Shown here in pieces: positions 45,701 to 51,134 of a stretch of 64,000 bases of DNA. The position numbers were made by a program, and so were the translations under genes. The stretch is from JBBSJZ01 sp041751935. GTDB taxonomy: Bacteria; Planctomycetota; Planctomycetia; Pirellulales; Pirellulaceae. Location: NCBI GenBank assembly GCA_041751935.1, contig JBGSIA010000126.1:55479-119478 (forward strand). The letters run 5' to 3'. The notes beneath the pieces are model-generated. The model saw only the letters and a program-made list of their open reading frames with translations. It was not told the origin of the DNA and made no database searches. The first letter of the stretch is position 1, and each line of letters opens with the position of its first letter.

Positions 45701-48700
45701 ATGAGGTGTGCCGATTTGGGTTGAGGTGAATCGTCAGTTTGCGATTAGGTGCGTCATAGGCAATTCTTAGCTTTTTGTCGTCAAGCGTTGTATCGAGTTC
45801 ACGCGTAGTATCAACGGCGAACTGAATTGAGAGACCATTGTTTTCAACTCCGTTCTCCTTTGCAGTGAATGTGAAGCTGTGAAAGCCATAGGGGATCGTT
45901 GCGGTCGCCTTGGCGTTGGCGCTGCCGCCGCTCGTTATGATTTTTCCAAACGCAAGCAACGGCTCGTTTTTTACTGCGATGAATCTGGCATCGCGGCTGG
46001 TCGGGGCATTCGGCAGTTGGACAAAATCCGTGGACGTAAATTCCGATGAGATAATGCGGAAGTCGGTTGCATTGCTAATGCCGAGTTCGTTCAATAACTC
46101 TTGTTTTAAGTTTACAGGGATCACATCGCCCCGGCGGCCGGTGACTTTCACTTGAGTTGGCACCGCAGCCAAGCTTCCAGGGATTGCAATCGCTGCGCGA
46201 TCGATTACGGTGCCGTCCGGAAGGCTAAGGCGGTCTCCGCCGAGAACCTTCTGATACGCCAAGTTGGCGATGCCTCGAAGCACGGACTCTTGTATGACAT
46301 CGCCGCTCCAATCGTTTTGCAAAATCGATGCGGCCGTAGCGCTGCCCTCGTTCGGCGTGCCCACCATCACGAAGTTGCTGACGCGCGGCAACTGATAGGT
46401 TTGACCGTTAAAATCGAATGGCTGTTCGTAGGCTTCACTTTGCACATAAGCACGTGCCAAGAGTCCGCCCATGCCGTAGCCCACGAGATCGATTTCAAAA
46501 GGGACGTCGCCATGCTGCTGCTTCCAGGCGATGGACGCTTGACCGAGCCAATAACCGAGATAATCCATCCCGGTTTGGAAGTTCGCAGACGTTCCTAATC
46601 TTAAGTTCCTGACAAAGCGATTTCCGATCTCAATCGCAGACGCGTCGCGATCGATGTCAGGAAACTGAATCATCCCATCATCGACACCATCGTGTTCAAC
46701 CAGCGACAACCGCCAATCGTATGTGGCTGGGAATAGATTGGGAGCAGCAATGGGCTGCCCTAATTGAAAGCGGGTGTAACCCGCATTACTCAGCGTCGTT
46801 ACCAAGTCCTGTCCGCCGGGCAACGGTTCAAATAGTAAATCTTCTGGGCGCGTGCCGAGCTGAACGAACCAAGTGTCTCGCGCGTCGGCATCCGGTAGTG
46901 AGCCTAAGACGTCCGGCACGACCATTACGAAGCGATTCGGCAGCGTTGATAGCTCGAAACTGGTCGCGGCAAAACTGGCCGTCGCTGCGGCCATGGCAAA
47001 GGCTTTGGCCTCGCTTTGACTCGCAAGAATCGACGCTTCTATCGCAGTAATCTCTTGGGCTGTTGCTCGCGTTGTCGGGAATTGAATGTCCAAATTGTCA
47101 ACCACGATGCGGTCGCGGCGAATCGACAACTTGTCGAGTGCTCCGACGGGGAATTCGTCCCACTGCGGAAACCCGATGCGCGCATTGGTCAGTTCGGCAA
47201 CCAAGGCACTGGGGTCCGTATCGTCAGGATCGAAGGTGAACGACACGTTGCGAGCTTGCAAATTCGCCGAGTCTGCGATCCGCACCCAAACTTCATCGGC
47301 CCGAAGAGTCGTGGCGCCGGTCTGCATGTCAAAGGTTCCGGTCACACGATCGGTCCCTGCGGTAATCGGTCCGGCGCGGCCAGGGAACAGTTCCGCCGCA
47401 ATGGCTGAGACGCCTATCTGTAGCGTTGCCTCGGGCTCGATCACGAACTCAAACGGTTGCCCCAAGCGTTGCTCCGTGCCCGACGTGGGCGCAAAGCTTG
47501 CGCTGACGCTTGGTGTCGCCGTTAACGTGGTTGTGCCCTGGATTCGCAGCAATTCGTCGAGTTCTAAGTCGGTGGCCGTGGCAACAAACCGACCCGTCAC
47601 GCCGACGCTGGCGGGATTGGCCGTCGAGGCGATCAAATACAACGGGTCATTGGAAGTATCCAGTCCGAGCGTCAACGTTCCGTTCAAACGGAGTGAGTCG
47701 ACGCGGACAGATCCCTCACCCACGTATTCTGGAAAGTGCTCAGCAAGATCGAAGGTCGGCAGCGTGATGAAATCGTCCAGCGGGATCGATCCCAGATCCA
47801 ACTCGACGCGCACCAGCTCCATGACCGGGACATTGCTCGAATCGTTCAAGAACGATCCAAACGAATCCAGCCAAGTATCGGCACCGTACCCGGCCGCTAA
47901 TAGATTCGCAGGCGACCAATCGTTGATCGCATCGGTCAGTGCCAGAAAATCACTCAGCGACTGCGTGGAGAAAGGCATGGAGAGGGAATTGGCAGCTTCG
48001 ACGATTTTGTCACCCAGTGATTCTCCCGCTGACAACGTCTCGCGAGCCAATTCTGTGAGGTTTTCGACAAATCGATCGAACGTGAAGTTCTGTAATTCTG
48101 GGGCAAGCTCAGGTTCGAGCGTGCTGATCGGCGTCCACTGGACCGAGTAACCGTCGCCGCTGATCGTGACCGCTGCGGAAGTACTTGCCCCGACTTGGAA
48201 AATATCACCACCGCGTGACGTGTTGTTCGTCGCATCGGCATCGACGTCGATGTAGTCGAGGCGTTTGATCCCCAGTCTCGCTACAAGATCTGCGGTTGCT
48301 TCGGCGCGGACAAACCGCGATGCGCCAAAGTTCGCGTTATTGTTCAATTCGCCAAGCCGGATCTTGCCATCTTGATTCGCATCGACCGCAGTCAGACTCA
48401 GCGCAAGCGGTATCGCAAAGTCGCCACTGACTCCAATCGCCAGTGGACCGTAGTCGCCTTGCGCGGTCGCTTCACCCTGGACTTCGACGCCGAGGCGTGT
48501 TTCCGGTAGCAGATAGAAGCCGTCGGCATCCACGCCAAAGGTCAGTTGTCCCGTTGGCTGTGCCGTGACCCCGAGCGAACCGCTCAGTCCCAACTTATCG
48601 AGCGATCCGATGTCAGCGAGTGACAGAGCCAGTGATTGAGGGTCTGGCACCAGGCCGGAAGTAGCTAGATCGATTTTGACATGGACGAAACTATCGACAA

Positions 48701-50915
48701 AAGGTCCCTCCGTTTCGATCGTCAGCCCACGATGTTGCAGCGCTAGTTTCAGTGCGTCGAGATCTTGATAGGTTTGATCGACCGATTGCAGGAACTCAGT
48801 ATGCACCTGCGTCATCGCGGTTTGCAGTTGAGCCAGCAGATCGAGTTCTTCGGTCAACAATTCTACTGGCAGCGTCGGTTGGCCAAACAACGTTGCCAGA
48901 TTGCCGCCCAAGTTGTCAAGATCGGCAAACCCGAGGTTCAGTTGCTCGATGGAGAACGCCAAGTCATCACCGCCAACGGCGGTGGTTTCGATAACGATAC
49001 TCAGCCCGTCAGATTCGTAAATTGGTTTGACAGTCAGCAGGCTTTCCGGATCCAGCCCAGTGACAACGACATTAGAAAATTCGCCGACTCGCGACCCCCA
49101 TTGAAGCAACTGCCACGTCGATTCGAGTTCGGGTTCGTAACCGGTGAAGTCCAGATGCAATGTGCCGTCGAGTATTGCCTGGCCACTAACCACAAGTCGA
49201 TCAAAATCAGTCGTCGTCTTTGCACCGCCGATCTGCAGCGTGACGATTCCCTGAGACACCAGCCTTAAATCACCGTCGACATTTTCATTAGCATAGGTGT
49301 GTCCGCCAGGCGAGACGTACGATTCCAGCTCGTAGGCGCCCGCTTCGGGTCCGCCCTGCCGCGCGACGCCGCGTTGGTCACTCAGTAAGGCAGTGGCAGG
49401 GTTCGCATGGCTGATTGCAGGACTGTTCGGCAAAACGGCATGCGTCCAGGTTAAGCCGCCGTTATCAGCAAGTGGTGCAAGACCTGGGTCCAAAATCCCA
49501 ACCAAGTTGCCGTTGACGCCGTTGCTGACGCCCGAGCCATTGACCAAACCGATGATGTTGTGCGAGCTTCCGACAATGAAACCACCATTGACGTCATGCG
49601 ACAACGTTGAACCGGATGTCCAGTGATTTCCCGCAATGATGGAGTTATGCGCGGTAATCGCATTCCCTGCCTGGACGCCTGCACCTCCCGAAGGTCCCGT
49701 GGCTGTGTTGTCGGTGATTGTCGTGTGATCGATGGCGACGATATTGATGCCACCGGTAATTCCGGTACTCCGAACGCCAATCGCGCCTCCTGAAATGGCC
49801 GAGTTGCGAGAGATAGTCGAATTGCGAATTACGGTCTCGCCACCACCGATTTGAACGGCTCCACCTGAGTTTGCTGTGTTTTCATTGAACGTACTCCGTT
49901 CGATTGTCGTGCGCACGTAAGCAGCAACAACAAAATCCGTTTTGGTAAGATAAATTGCCCCGCCTTCGGCACTGCCGTTTCCGTTAGCGGTCACGCTGTT
50001 ACCAATAAACGTAGAATCGCGAACTGTAAAGTCGGCATGCGCGGGCATGTGGATGGCACCGCCAAATCCTTTTGCCGAGTTGCTCAAAAACTCGCTCATT
50101 GAAATGTGAAGCCCGGTGTAACCACCACCGATGCTAATGGCACCACCAGCGAGTTGGGACGAGTTGCTATCGAAAAATGAATCGGCAATCGTCAATCCAC
50201 TATCTCGCAGAAAAACCGCACCGCCGTTTTGCCCCGATGAGTTACCAATCAATTCGCTTTCGCGAATCGTTACGCTACGACTCCCGCTGGTTCCCGCCCG
50301 ATGGATCGCCCCCCCTTCACTGATGGCGGCATTGTCGATTAGTTGCGAGCCAAGCACCTCGACGGCTCCGATGGTGTAGATTGCTCCGCCGTGTCGTGAG
50401 GCAGAGTTGTCCGCTAGACGCGCATCTTGTAGTACGATTTGGGAGTTGAGTCCTCCGCGAATCGCACCACCGTCTTCAGCAGAGCCACCCGTGAGCGTCA
50501 AATCTTCGACGGTCAAGGTCTGGCTGGCGGAGACATCAAAGATTCTTGATAGCCCGCCTGCATTTATCATTGACTGACCGACGCCCAAACCCGTCAGCGA
50601 GACGCTCTCGGAAACAATTAATTCACCCTGAGTCAGTTGAATCGTGGCGCCCGTCGACAGATCAAACGTGATCTCTTGCACACCTGGCTCTACATTCGCA
50701 CTGGCAATCGCCTCACGCAGACTTATCAAATCGTCGCTTGAATCAACGATGTCCAAGGGCGTATTGACAACAAACGGGCTTGTGTCCGAAGCCAACAGAT
50801 GGCGGGCCTCCAGCGTTTCAACCTGCAGTCGACGATGTCGTCGCTCGCGCCGCAGACGAGCTTGCTGCTTCCGGCTGGCCGCCCCGATTGCTGGCTGGCT
50901 GTTTCGTTCACGCAT
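27783..50915 (-). CDS. Giant exported mosaic protein, 7710 residues, LEPR-XLL-like start and dockerin end
   Basis: One uninterrupted frame. Residues 35-41 (LEARHLL) form an LEPR-XLL-like motif, the planctomycete mark of giant exported proteins. About 47-530 is a right-handed beta-helix closing with DQRGVARQGGPEAGAYE (choice-of-anchor Q type). About 1325-1540 resembles an alpha/beta hydrolase, with GYGMGG where a nucleophile Ser would be expected. About 1600-2830 is compositionally different and holds a peptidoglycan-binding-like block (about 1984-2045) and a GHDNHIHVDL motif (about 2662). About 3100-4750 contains tandem modules of about 500 residues marked by LGxGGILPxxL. About 4977-5012 is Gly-rich and hydrophobic. 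About 5255-5425 is helical. About 7118-7195 is Calx-beta, then cadherin-like, then SdrD-B-like (about 7430-7500). Two dockerin repeats (DVDSSGIVSALDAL, DVSGDGQATALDAL) lie at about 7528-7593. Probably cell-surface or secreted; function unknown. Confidence 0.9.
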   Translation of the reverse strand: MRERNSQPAIGAASRKQQARLRRERRHRRLQVETLEARHLLASDTSPFVVNTPLDIVDSSDDLISLREAIASANVEPGVQEITFDLSTGATIQLTQGELIVSESVSLTGLGVGQSMINAGGLSRIFDVSASQTLTVEDLTLTGGSAEDGGAIRGGLNSQIVLQDARLADNSASRHGGAIYTIGAVEVLGSQLIDNAAISEGGAIHRAGTSGSRSVTIRESELIGNSSGQNGGAVFLRDSGLTIADSFFDSNSSQLAGGAISIGGGYTGLHISMSEFLSNSAKGFGGAIHMPAHADFTVRDSTFIGNSVTANGNGSAEGGAIYLTKTDFVVAAYVRTTIERSTFNENTANSGGAVQIGGGETVIRNSTISRNSAISGGAIGVRSTGITGGINIVAIDHTTITDNTATGPSGGAGVQAGNAITAHNSIIAGNHWTSGSTLSHDVNGGFIVGSSHNIIGLVNGSGVSNGVNGNLVGILDPGLAPLADNGGLTWTHAVLPNSPAISHANPATALLSDQRGVARQGGPEAGAYELESYVSPGGHTYANENVDGDLRLVSQGIVTLQIGGAKTTTDFDRLVVSGQAILDGTLHLDFTGYEPELESTWQLLQWGSRVGEFSNVVVTGLDPESLLTVKPIYESDGLSIVIETTAVGGDDLAFSIEQLNLGFADLDNLGGNLATLFGQPTLPVELLTEELDLLAQLQTAMTQVHTEFLQSVDQTYQDLDALKLALQHRGLTIETEGPFVDSFVHVKIDLATSGLVPDPQSLALSLADIGSLDKLGLSGSLGVTAQPTGQLTFGVDADGFYLLPETRLGVEVQGEATAQGDYGPLAIGVSGDFAIPLALSLTAVDANQDGKIRLGELNNNANFGASRFVRAEATADLVARLGIKRLDYIDVDADATNNTSRGGDIFQVGASTSAAVTISGDGYSVQWTPISTLEPELAPELQNFTFDRFVENLTELARETLSAGESLGDKIVEAANSLSMPFSTQSLSDFLALTDAINDWSPANLLAAGYGADTWLDSFGSFLNDSSNVPVMELVRVELDLGSIPLDDFITLPTFDLAEHFPEYVGEGSVRVDSLRLNGTLTLGLDTSNDPLYLIASTANPASVGVTGRFVATATDLELDELLRIQGTTTLTATPSVSASFAPTSGTEQRLGQPFEFVIEPEATLQIGVSAIAAELFPGRAGPITAGTDRVTGTFDMQTGATTLRADEVWVRIADSANLQARNVSFTFDPDDTDPSALVAELTNARIGFPQWDEFPVGALDKLSIRRDRIVVDNLDIQFPTTRATAQEITAIEASILASQSEAKAFAMAAATASFAATSFELSTLPNRFVMVVPDVLGSLPDADARDTWFVQLGTRPEDLLFEPLPGGQDLVTTLSNAGYTRFQLGQPIAAPNLFPATYDWRLSLVEHDGVDDGMIQFPDIDRDASAIEIGNRFVRNLRLGTSANFQTGMDYLGYWLGQASIAWKQQHGDVPFEIDLVGYGMGGLLARAYVQSEAYEQPFDFNGQTYQLPRVSNFVMVGTPNEGSATAASILQNDWSGDVIQESVLRGIANLAYQKVLGGDRLSLPDGTVIDRAAIAIPGSLAAVPTQVKVTGRRGDVIPVNLKQELLNELGISNATDFRIISSEFTSTDFVQLPNAPTSRDARFIAVKNEPLLAFGKIITSGGSANAKATATIPYGFHSFTFTAKENGVENNGLSIQFAVDTTRELDTTLDDKKLRIAYDAPNRKLTIHLNPNRHTSFDLIREFDVIQKRETETEQSELPFEVKASSLDIVSDAAFSATATSTPPQPSLSVVPFQNLQGKNSASLELDNHSLLISAKTSLEGTSSHTVQLLHSPARGLASAEFVAGKGLTIYVRAGETLADQVYEALLRNPSLVDRFDFLLKPLDSSTAKEPILSGSEGTSSFGTDGAFYFVPPNFYHHEALLEQKSLYEIVFTYTENEVSNPPSPEVKQAVVLINVLPGFQEKITLTSKVGDATEETSNAPLDVYRIEQRLRHLLYTAETPLASAYGNLSAVPGAPLYADGLSSTDLNEAIRLFQAATRSESESLKATDNPEVIAQPTISNGENSLTWLNAANAPMWLQLDVGALRELPNAYFQNKNRFWGSATNREAWASSWTLDLFNRNVADNYAMLTDRYPTGLAEYLDRGFNPIQVLAVSFDTETSAPTVHVRGTSHYRVGDPIQLRLPGLQTELTYIKTLIDSKRFTVESTPAIVAAAVTVKTQQPAYVEIKSGSEWIGPFGITNTEKKSENTQQRWRVAFETLPTGLKESAGGKAASSIRFVKNGEPIGGTEVVTKLEITKDGTGYFEFARTSANENAYGVSQEQTIAFRDATSFHNLATFATQGTRHQTHKSGNSIDWSIKQESMPTNELASDSGKGYFPDIALLAKLSAKSTIAELNQQLLHLNDSMKQQVLFTHTPKSSDTPSFIATLNTAMATRQAPKDLVKLLGDNKIALPKLKSGAAAIVSSEQESIWRIVDGEDEYTIKLEFNDATESFDFIFSDSGSGVLPSQVLLQTGNDTEVESYIESPSVGIEALNAGLVLDSIPSLLNDRLNELGIFLESPKMQKSWHFQGENQYYRNHDQKGVKQLMYYTVEFSDGKFEFRGDERQLNYWELDAIRSVVTIWLNAGDQVSQVLIGSSKQEHRRSRKVLNSLLSNVKIRSEIGHDNHIHVDLKPVKTAISLSKEVARAAIKVVGDRGEYLTIDLSKELRTSLKLGNDTELPFSEFSLLHGSFVGTDAVRLDATGGQAAANQFNQIGKFVVKVDPDAPAVIEGYVMATHTANGKAQRVSIPVQIQVRGSSLNSNEGTNPQDFISQYFASLVDLRGSDSPGLLFDLLHGVDGVSEAIGDRVRNLSLIEVHTPTNERQETLGIDEIDGISETADFLLLGDQGGSLQTGLYTRNTGILAETLIQLGFSSEDAVSISESAPKPPQVASVLKLLNDPVAGSVVDLRTNQRLGVDKVGDTVQVFTGLDDSYYLGGLDGLGFAWGANDGVYSTTHAKTSASTPIYAVSVYSGATIDSPITTRTFDEIGASDDRFFQIRQREILPTIDELIEFRGLSLSLNLNVAFTAGGFEFQSNAEGASQINVAADGLALFPDRSTEVLDGKLVAEGVIGSVDLATGELSLDLDKVTASVEGVFTATASGEDTNNDGEIDIPAVTLRYPPAESGDHERVIARLQNVQVTLDAFPDLPAGLLAVDEFIIRDDGFSLTRRDLQFAEDQTLTLGTTPVWLLIESPAIDEMLLDVRVSSEIFVSGGIEFSSGAAELLPGQTESSLLEIVDDDPEDDQPALQGFFDFATGAIDVEVRELVGSLGGIFSFSATSDDPNTPAVALRIDPTADSNAVALSIETLAATIPILDDSIGSPTVTIRDFSILQDTRFQIGSAEIEFPEGYTNRLGLGGIIPVELRRIGITIPDEGDYVFFGDAYFDRMELDVTAVVDLSEFNKQIRTTAGQTNFAATLSVDGVNVSDDGEVTFVVAVDSLRNGDFQIRELGEVELGIEGIEIGSYALSGSIQIGEIDALGILQPLAESGSQLKGVFEVTHKKSESQTVEASVTAYGTIRTDSDLTTVQLTGIAAFDDDNLRVGFTLGFTGGPTDAPPYFSVELQPPAITDVAIGEITFEIPNLIELTARDILLRTSPAANGELGVIGTIVAKPVPGSPLEGILVGETSLTVRDARLFEDGLRLNDVELLLSGLIKAGETNLLLVDDFRLALSQFVVGGDFSLSGEYGFSGSLDSITTSLAGIEFSADSIVVLPSASLVTGVADWEGVFAEIDVYFAESDEEEEEERSIDSAAFGFGVAVGLQGTYDTAAGTTTLTLGSLLAEPFAGFVLTASDITIALGNTPAALLSADLVSMSVPLGDDDDLVLEVEAFELSRGGAVSFHQASLTAPEAGLLSTLGVGGILPVDVTSVQVATFSQGAVVPDSRVVFQAGETPDFDVRVQGLIDVGLFNAIGLNAEVRIGNGIPANQFDATFRMVDGRIRPWNLGPLKVQLDNKDRDPIAGMEIDGTLVLGQYREGVLGSIFGVAGDDNVTATLGVKLINPGGGAAMESSITLAGSVFIGADEASLDLRGDLTVSAGVSGTFGGIEVSEGSIGFTMLLDASYGLGFTFTEFAIALGDVSIAEIVIDVNDVLTLTVSEVLVTNTQATGAERIGNIEQITVALAENSLLDDLLGDVEFVMTTNQASLYANRIEFDEVSFRIDGDIPAATFGLDGEDLLSFDDFEIRLTDFVVFGSFSPTNFGQSLSGVQAAGLNVFLGSGSLFPKADGAALATVQNLNVAFDLDPANTIPDGTLLIGIGEANARGVGGVFDFDLIPSSADQPAAKIVLGKSLDASIPWLDVMGTTSLGVTLSDNKTISISVDDLRIERNGAVSIASASLGTKSSAASGRPPGIGESLGLGGILPLDLTLIEIAALESGRISLDNFDSTVTVEGFFDFSLFEDFPVMPIVQMATIEQLNTNQTGDEFGAQQPFSFSLRVSDEGLRIEETGFITLGFQDLELGPLTANADITIGRFFDGEFEVAYPDRSNGSTNFNTVTPGIVTNLGFHWDGDEVNAGAAARLTGNIVKDASSGISRLTINGSVQASLFADEGQDPLFVEFENLAIQFGIDLRVDANLRYANASDQPPLTTKGVQFEEFSVSAGDFAYFSATNVVANLDLNTFKGATEPVSILTVGSGSIGFGARGNETNSSNPLAGLGGTVSNFALQWDADEPNVLQRLQLRLENDFGVEISLPTGAGFGLPDWLPIQIRKVGLRFPSLGDGLDVIDGQIGKAFVAGPDLLSDVELIFSGGINGGALDKLPIKGEVENARVNLATLKEYAQWLVDSTLAIASPAVKIVMDRKPRAADFASFDSIRALILDENYGPLAAIRELGPEMLSIFADRIEALRQLNPDLSTFPLNLDAFFLGVEELDLGTIKLGAGLGLGILKVDTDGDTVQDKDVFFVRVLGEFAYSDMGLGAEVIITDHGPLLGRLFAGVPIPIGTIIAGIAGSVFPGVGNGIGAAAGTASGFIITGFQGALVFGDGLQPIEKPIDILENPDLRFPFDLSLEGIRESIQKLYFTRDVNGNVVDLTDEQGNPLPIWGKGFTFAGSGTLTNIHVAGMIGASVTIGANVGYAEQVGIQMFGYGSLDIIGQSLVDVGIVFDFSDPLAPAFNIAAALPQKNSLLSLLLPVSADASLQLDSEGMVAGGIIATQTFLQSVINSAADEGARFFEGLLAELAADMQADLQGVRAGTKARPRLLTQFMIASNEAELATAIANTSVTITAESIKQKLIGPGGIFSFDLAQIDGSDALRGSNQTAISRFNIAATVAGELLREIMAFGPERLGSQLDEYLQGEPLLEAVLEKVDEAFQAGINAAATALTLDERNRVQSLIASSEEVLHTDTLAVQTLVKSYRNGVAAAKLQVAFAKVAADAISQAGEAAANAFFETINPSLTIEGNLQAQIFGMPIGDPAQSLEVRVNKEEIFFSGRTSILGSMIAGPLSGFLPITDTVELEVSLPFENLLRDLATFQPPVFDAERDWYGTFRGSVGGLGFTIADVNGYVFPSIYDGDTSNDFDENNDGIPDDHVLQGYITVVDAMPQVRDADGPAAVLSDRAEHLKHEGGFLFDGGINLPRFISDPLVWFTELGVDWNELITDENGNPRVDEEGKPICQSASTAFDCFLANPSVFIEFATGLAGRFYEEETLGQLQFFVPNIADDLLEILRAERPNATTDEMFETLRSEFNILVSRLEDVRRKFEDNFYLVGVYDGKLFGLDLGEAQIKSEDSQLIMTVNDVLGADAVFELDTRGSYPRFGGTLAVGSFAGPSASVLPTKQDVAAFFRDTLPGDFTSIAEWIDSDLLLPNTTASPSNQFGLRLSAFSPGYCDGESAEDACQETDAEFSTLLRNTGGLGVEVAVKTPTLLGELTGDLQFAAYANPNTPFSGAFHGKLGGTLEVSGKLTPAGLLSIRLEADNAEHAQLLSSLGFAFSASTTFELIVNFSDQAQTFVIDVVPPSRHPVIPASTIVAHAVGDLMINGVNIASGEFLLRAESGNRIGIEARGTVNLLGTQYTASGSFVAHKPQLAALLVASGFVELSLQNQVLPLLASWQLIEATARLDFAIGSSNAPLASFGINGKLDFGTLGQKLDVSGSIATNGAVSLNVGDLPELTFGVGASRFSLNLPGFSISANPAATNLSVSVTGASATVPGLGTFTVPPIAFQSTGSFSVNLAGDATFGILKVRGRLVLRSLGSGSGVELAILNNTSGAAPKIVVDSPISGQPSLLDVTMNPFVISSSGSLLAVGGGSASGTLNRLGQANVVEITDASVEIRMHVLQGLFIRMSGARLKMFGDSPHTIGIISFDSSGLAYAGSTIGASVARTFSLNSFTLTKALEKLGDLPGMAIDRLQSVQSTLGVELRLGNNGLEFSQQSNTTRTFNLFGVSISMSKFFVASSGVVEIDLTGPLNALGIFRIEGTQRMEFRRTSSGSASLTMLRNGTQPILVTLAGPGSTRLVEVRFNSNLRWSSNGNFTNTSGGAVSGSINAFGSDLLGMSGNVRIYRHATAGMSLEVTSARLRTGASNGVTVPDIRFSLAGVATLSLPSNFPLADRFKLPSNASALGVSLSMENGRLRLARINSFNVQVLPGANLSFSNLLMDSSGAFQATVTGSLKVLGHTLASGSFTASRNGNSGVVSLTVPSNAKRNLNLGFLSVAVSGYVASDGEFQLTGSKSVDFSVIGNGFNGQISINASSSGSFSGQFSGNATLLGESFGSASGNLSSGGCLTVTGSKNVSVRYFDINQGRFRTRTESITNTQRFSLASNACSGFSISASAINGYIVDATVFFDANGNGVADFLDLNSNGIQDEGEPSEPAAITRADGSVELSIPMEFDSDGDGRLTERDGQLVVVGGIDLSTGLPLDIALVAPVASEGSIVISPLSTFVNRLVNDYQLSPDAAIALVRDRFAVGDFDFLHSDAIDGWNQGDLRAGEAFAAQAKLNDTLHQMGWMVAGSPEGPRIETAVDAAVSTMTTLLATQTIVPDLSSAEFMKVWMQATADQLNWTASPDLISAAAMVTALGNEIIDQLPRDENFLANAKAIQDVAQGLVAPELASTSGGTMTPEQLLSKNTNMLFRQRVLSARVGSALPPKISVESSIAVLESSGQGEVQFMIELSEASTHPVRVSFASHDGTALAANMDYDPIEGILEFAPGETAKSITVALRGIAPGEFKTVQLRLSDPEMALLGQSMSVAGLIHDAGDFLTLDSLMFLGGTTGASVGNLTVLQPAELGAYTFTVSDDRFEVIDGRLQLKSDAVVNPALEATVPITVTANETTSGQQIRQTFALIVEDNITIHAHRFMVLEQTSGAIVGVLSDGIAGVDASQLTISDDRFEVAGTVLKLRDDQQLLVADERFVRVVVLRQFGDRLIQDIFTADVRNQEPLSSQRLSGGVFYDISGNGVRDPDEPYLNRRRLELNFENDSVAHQFTVLRDVDQNGNVAESEAGRFVFPDVPLGQLRLIVHGRRAVEKVMDVTLDAQKSDRNMDIPLVRPWTNPSLAEDVDSSGIVSALDALIIINRLNLTEGGGSLLDILPGALFEYYDVSGDGQATALDALEVISYLNRQSILNTAESELTEPPTTVEEIQSLTEFHFGDRPGSNVAKTVESIADSPQPLLVTKVSATALPDQPARRLTSVLADEYFANFGTAELEELSTPRPADWFAVNELLSTDIRADFDTTHDM
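36690..40735 (-). repeat. Coding tandem modules of about 1.5 kb in the giant gene
   Basis: The anchor motif LGLGGIIPVEL, LGVGGILPVDV or LGLGGILPLDL begins at nucleotides 40733, 39227 and 37730 (residues 3395, 3897 and 4396), a spacing of 502 and 499 codons. A weaker copy (LPDWLPIQIRKVGLRFP) is near 36690. Each unit mixes acidic beta-strand repeats. The copies are diverged at the DNA level, so the duplication is old. Confidence 0.65.
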
Positions 50916-51134
50916 TGGGTCATCTCAGTTTTTGCAGGGGAGAAAAACAACCGAGCTGGAGCGGGCACAATCTAGTTCAAAAGGGTGCCTGCAATCGGCA
51001 CATTCCTACCTGCGCCTGTACGACCGTTGCGACCAGAAAATTTTAAAGTTTTTCAAAAATTGTGCTTGCTGCGGGAACAGTGGCGAGGGGTTCGCGAGTG
51101 AATCGATTCACCACCGTCGCGGCACGTGAGACCG
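50916..51134. promoter_or_regulatory. Upstream region of the giant gene
   Basis: 219 bases between the kinase stop and the giant gene start. An AT-rich run at 51036-51062 stands out against GC-rich surroundings and is a plausible promoter area. No consensus pair can be assigned with confidence. Confidence 0.35.
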
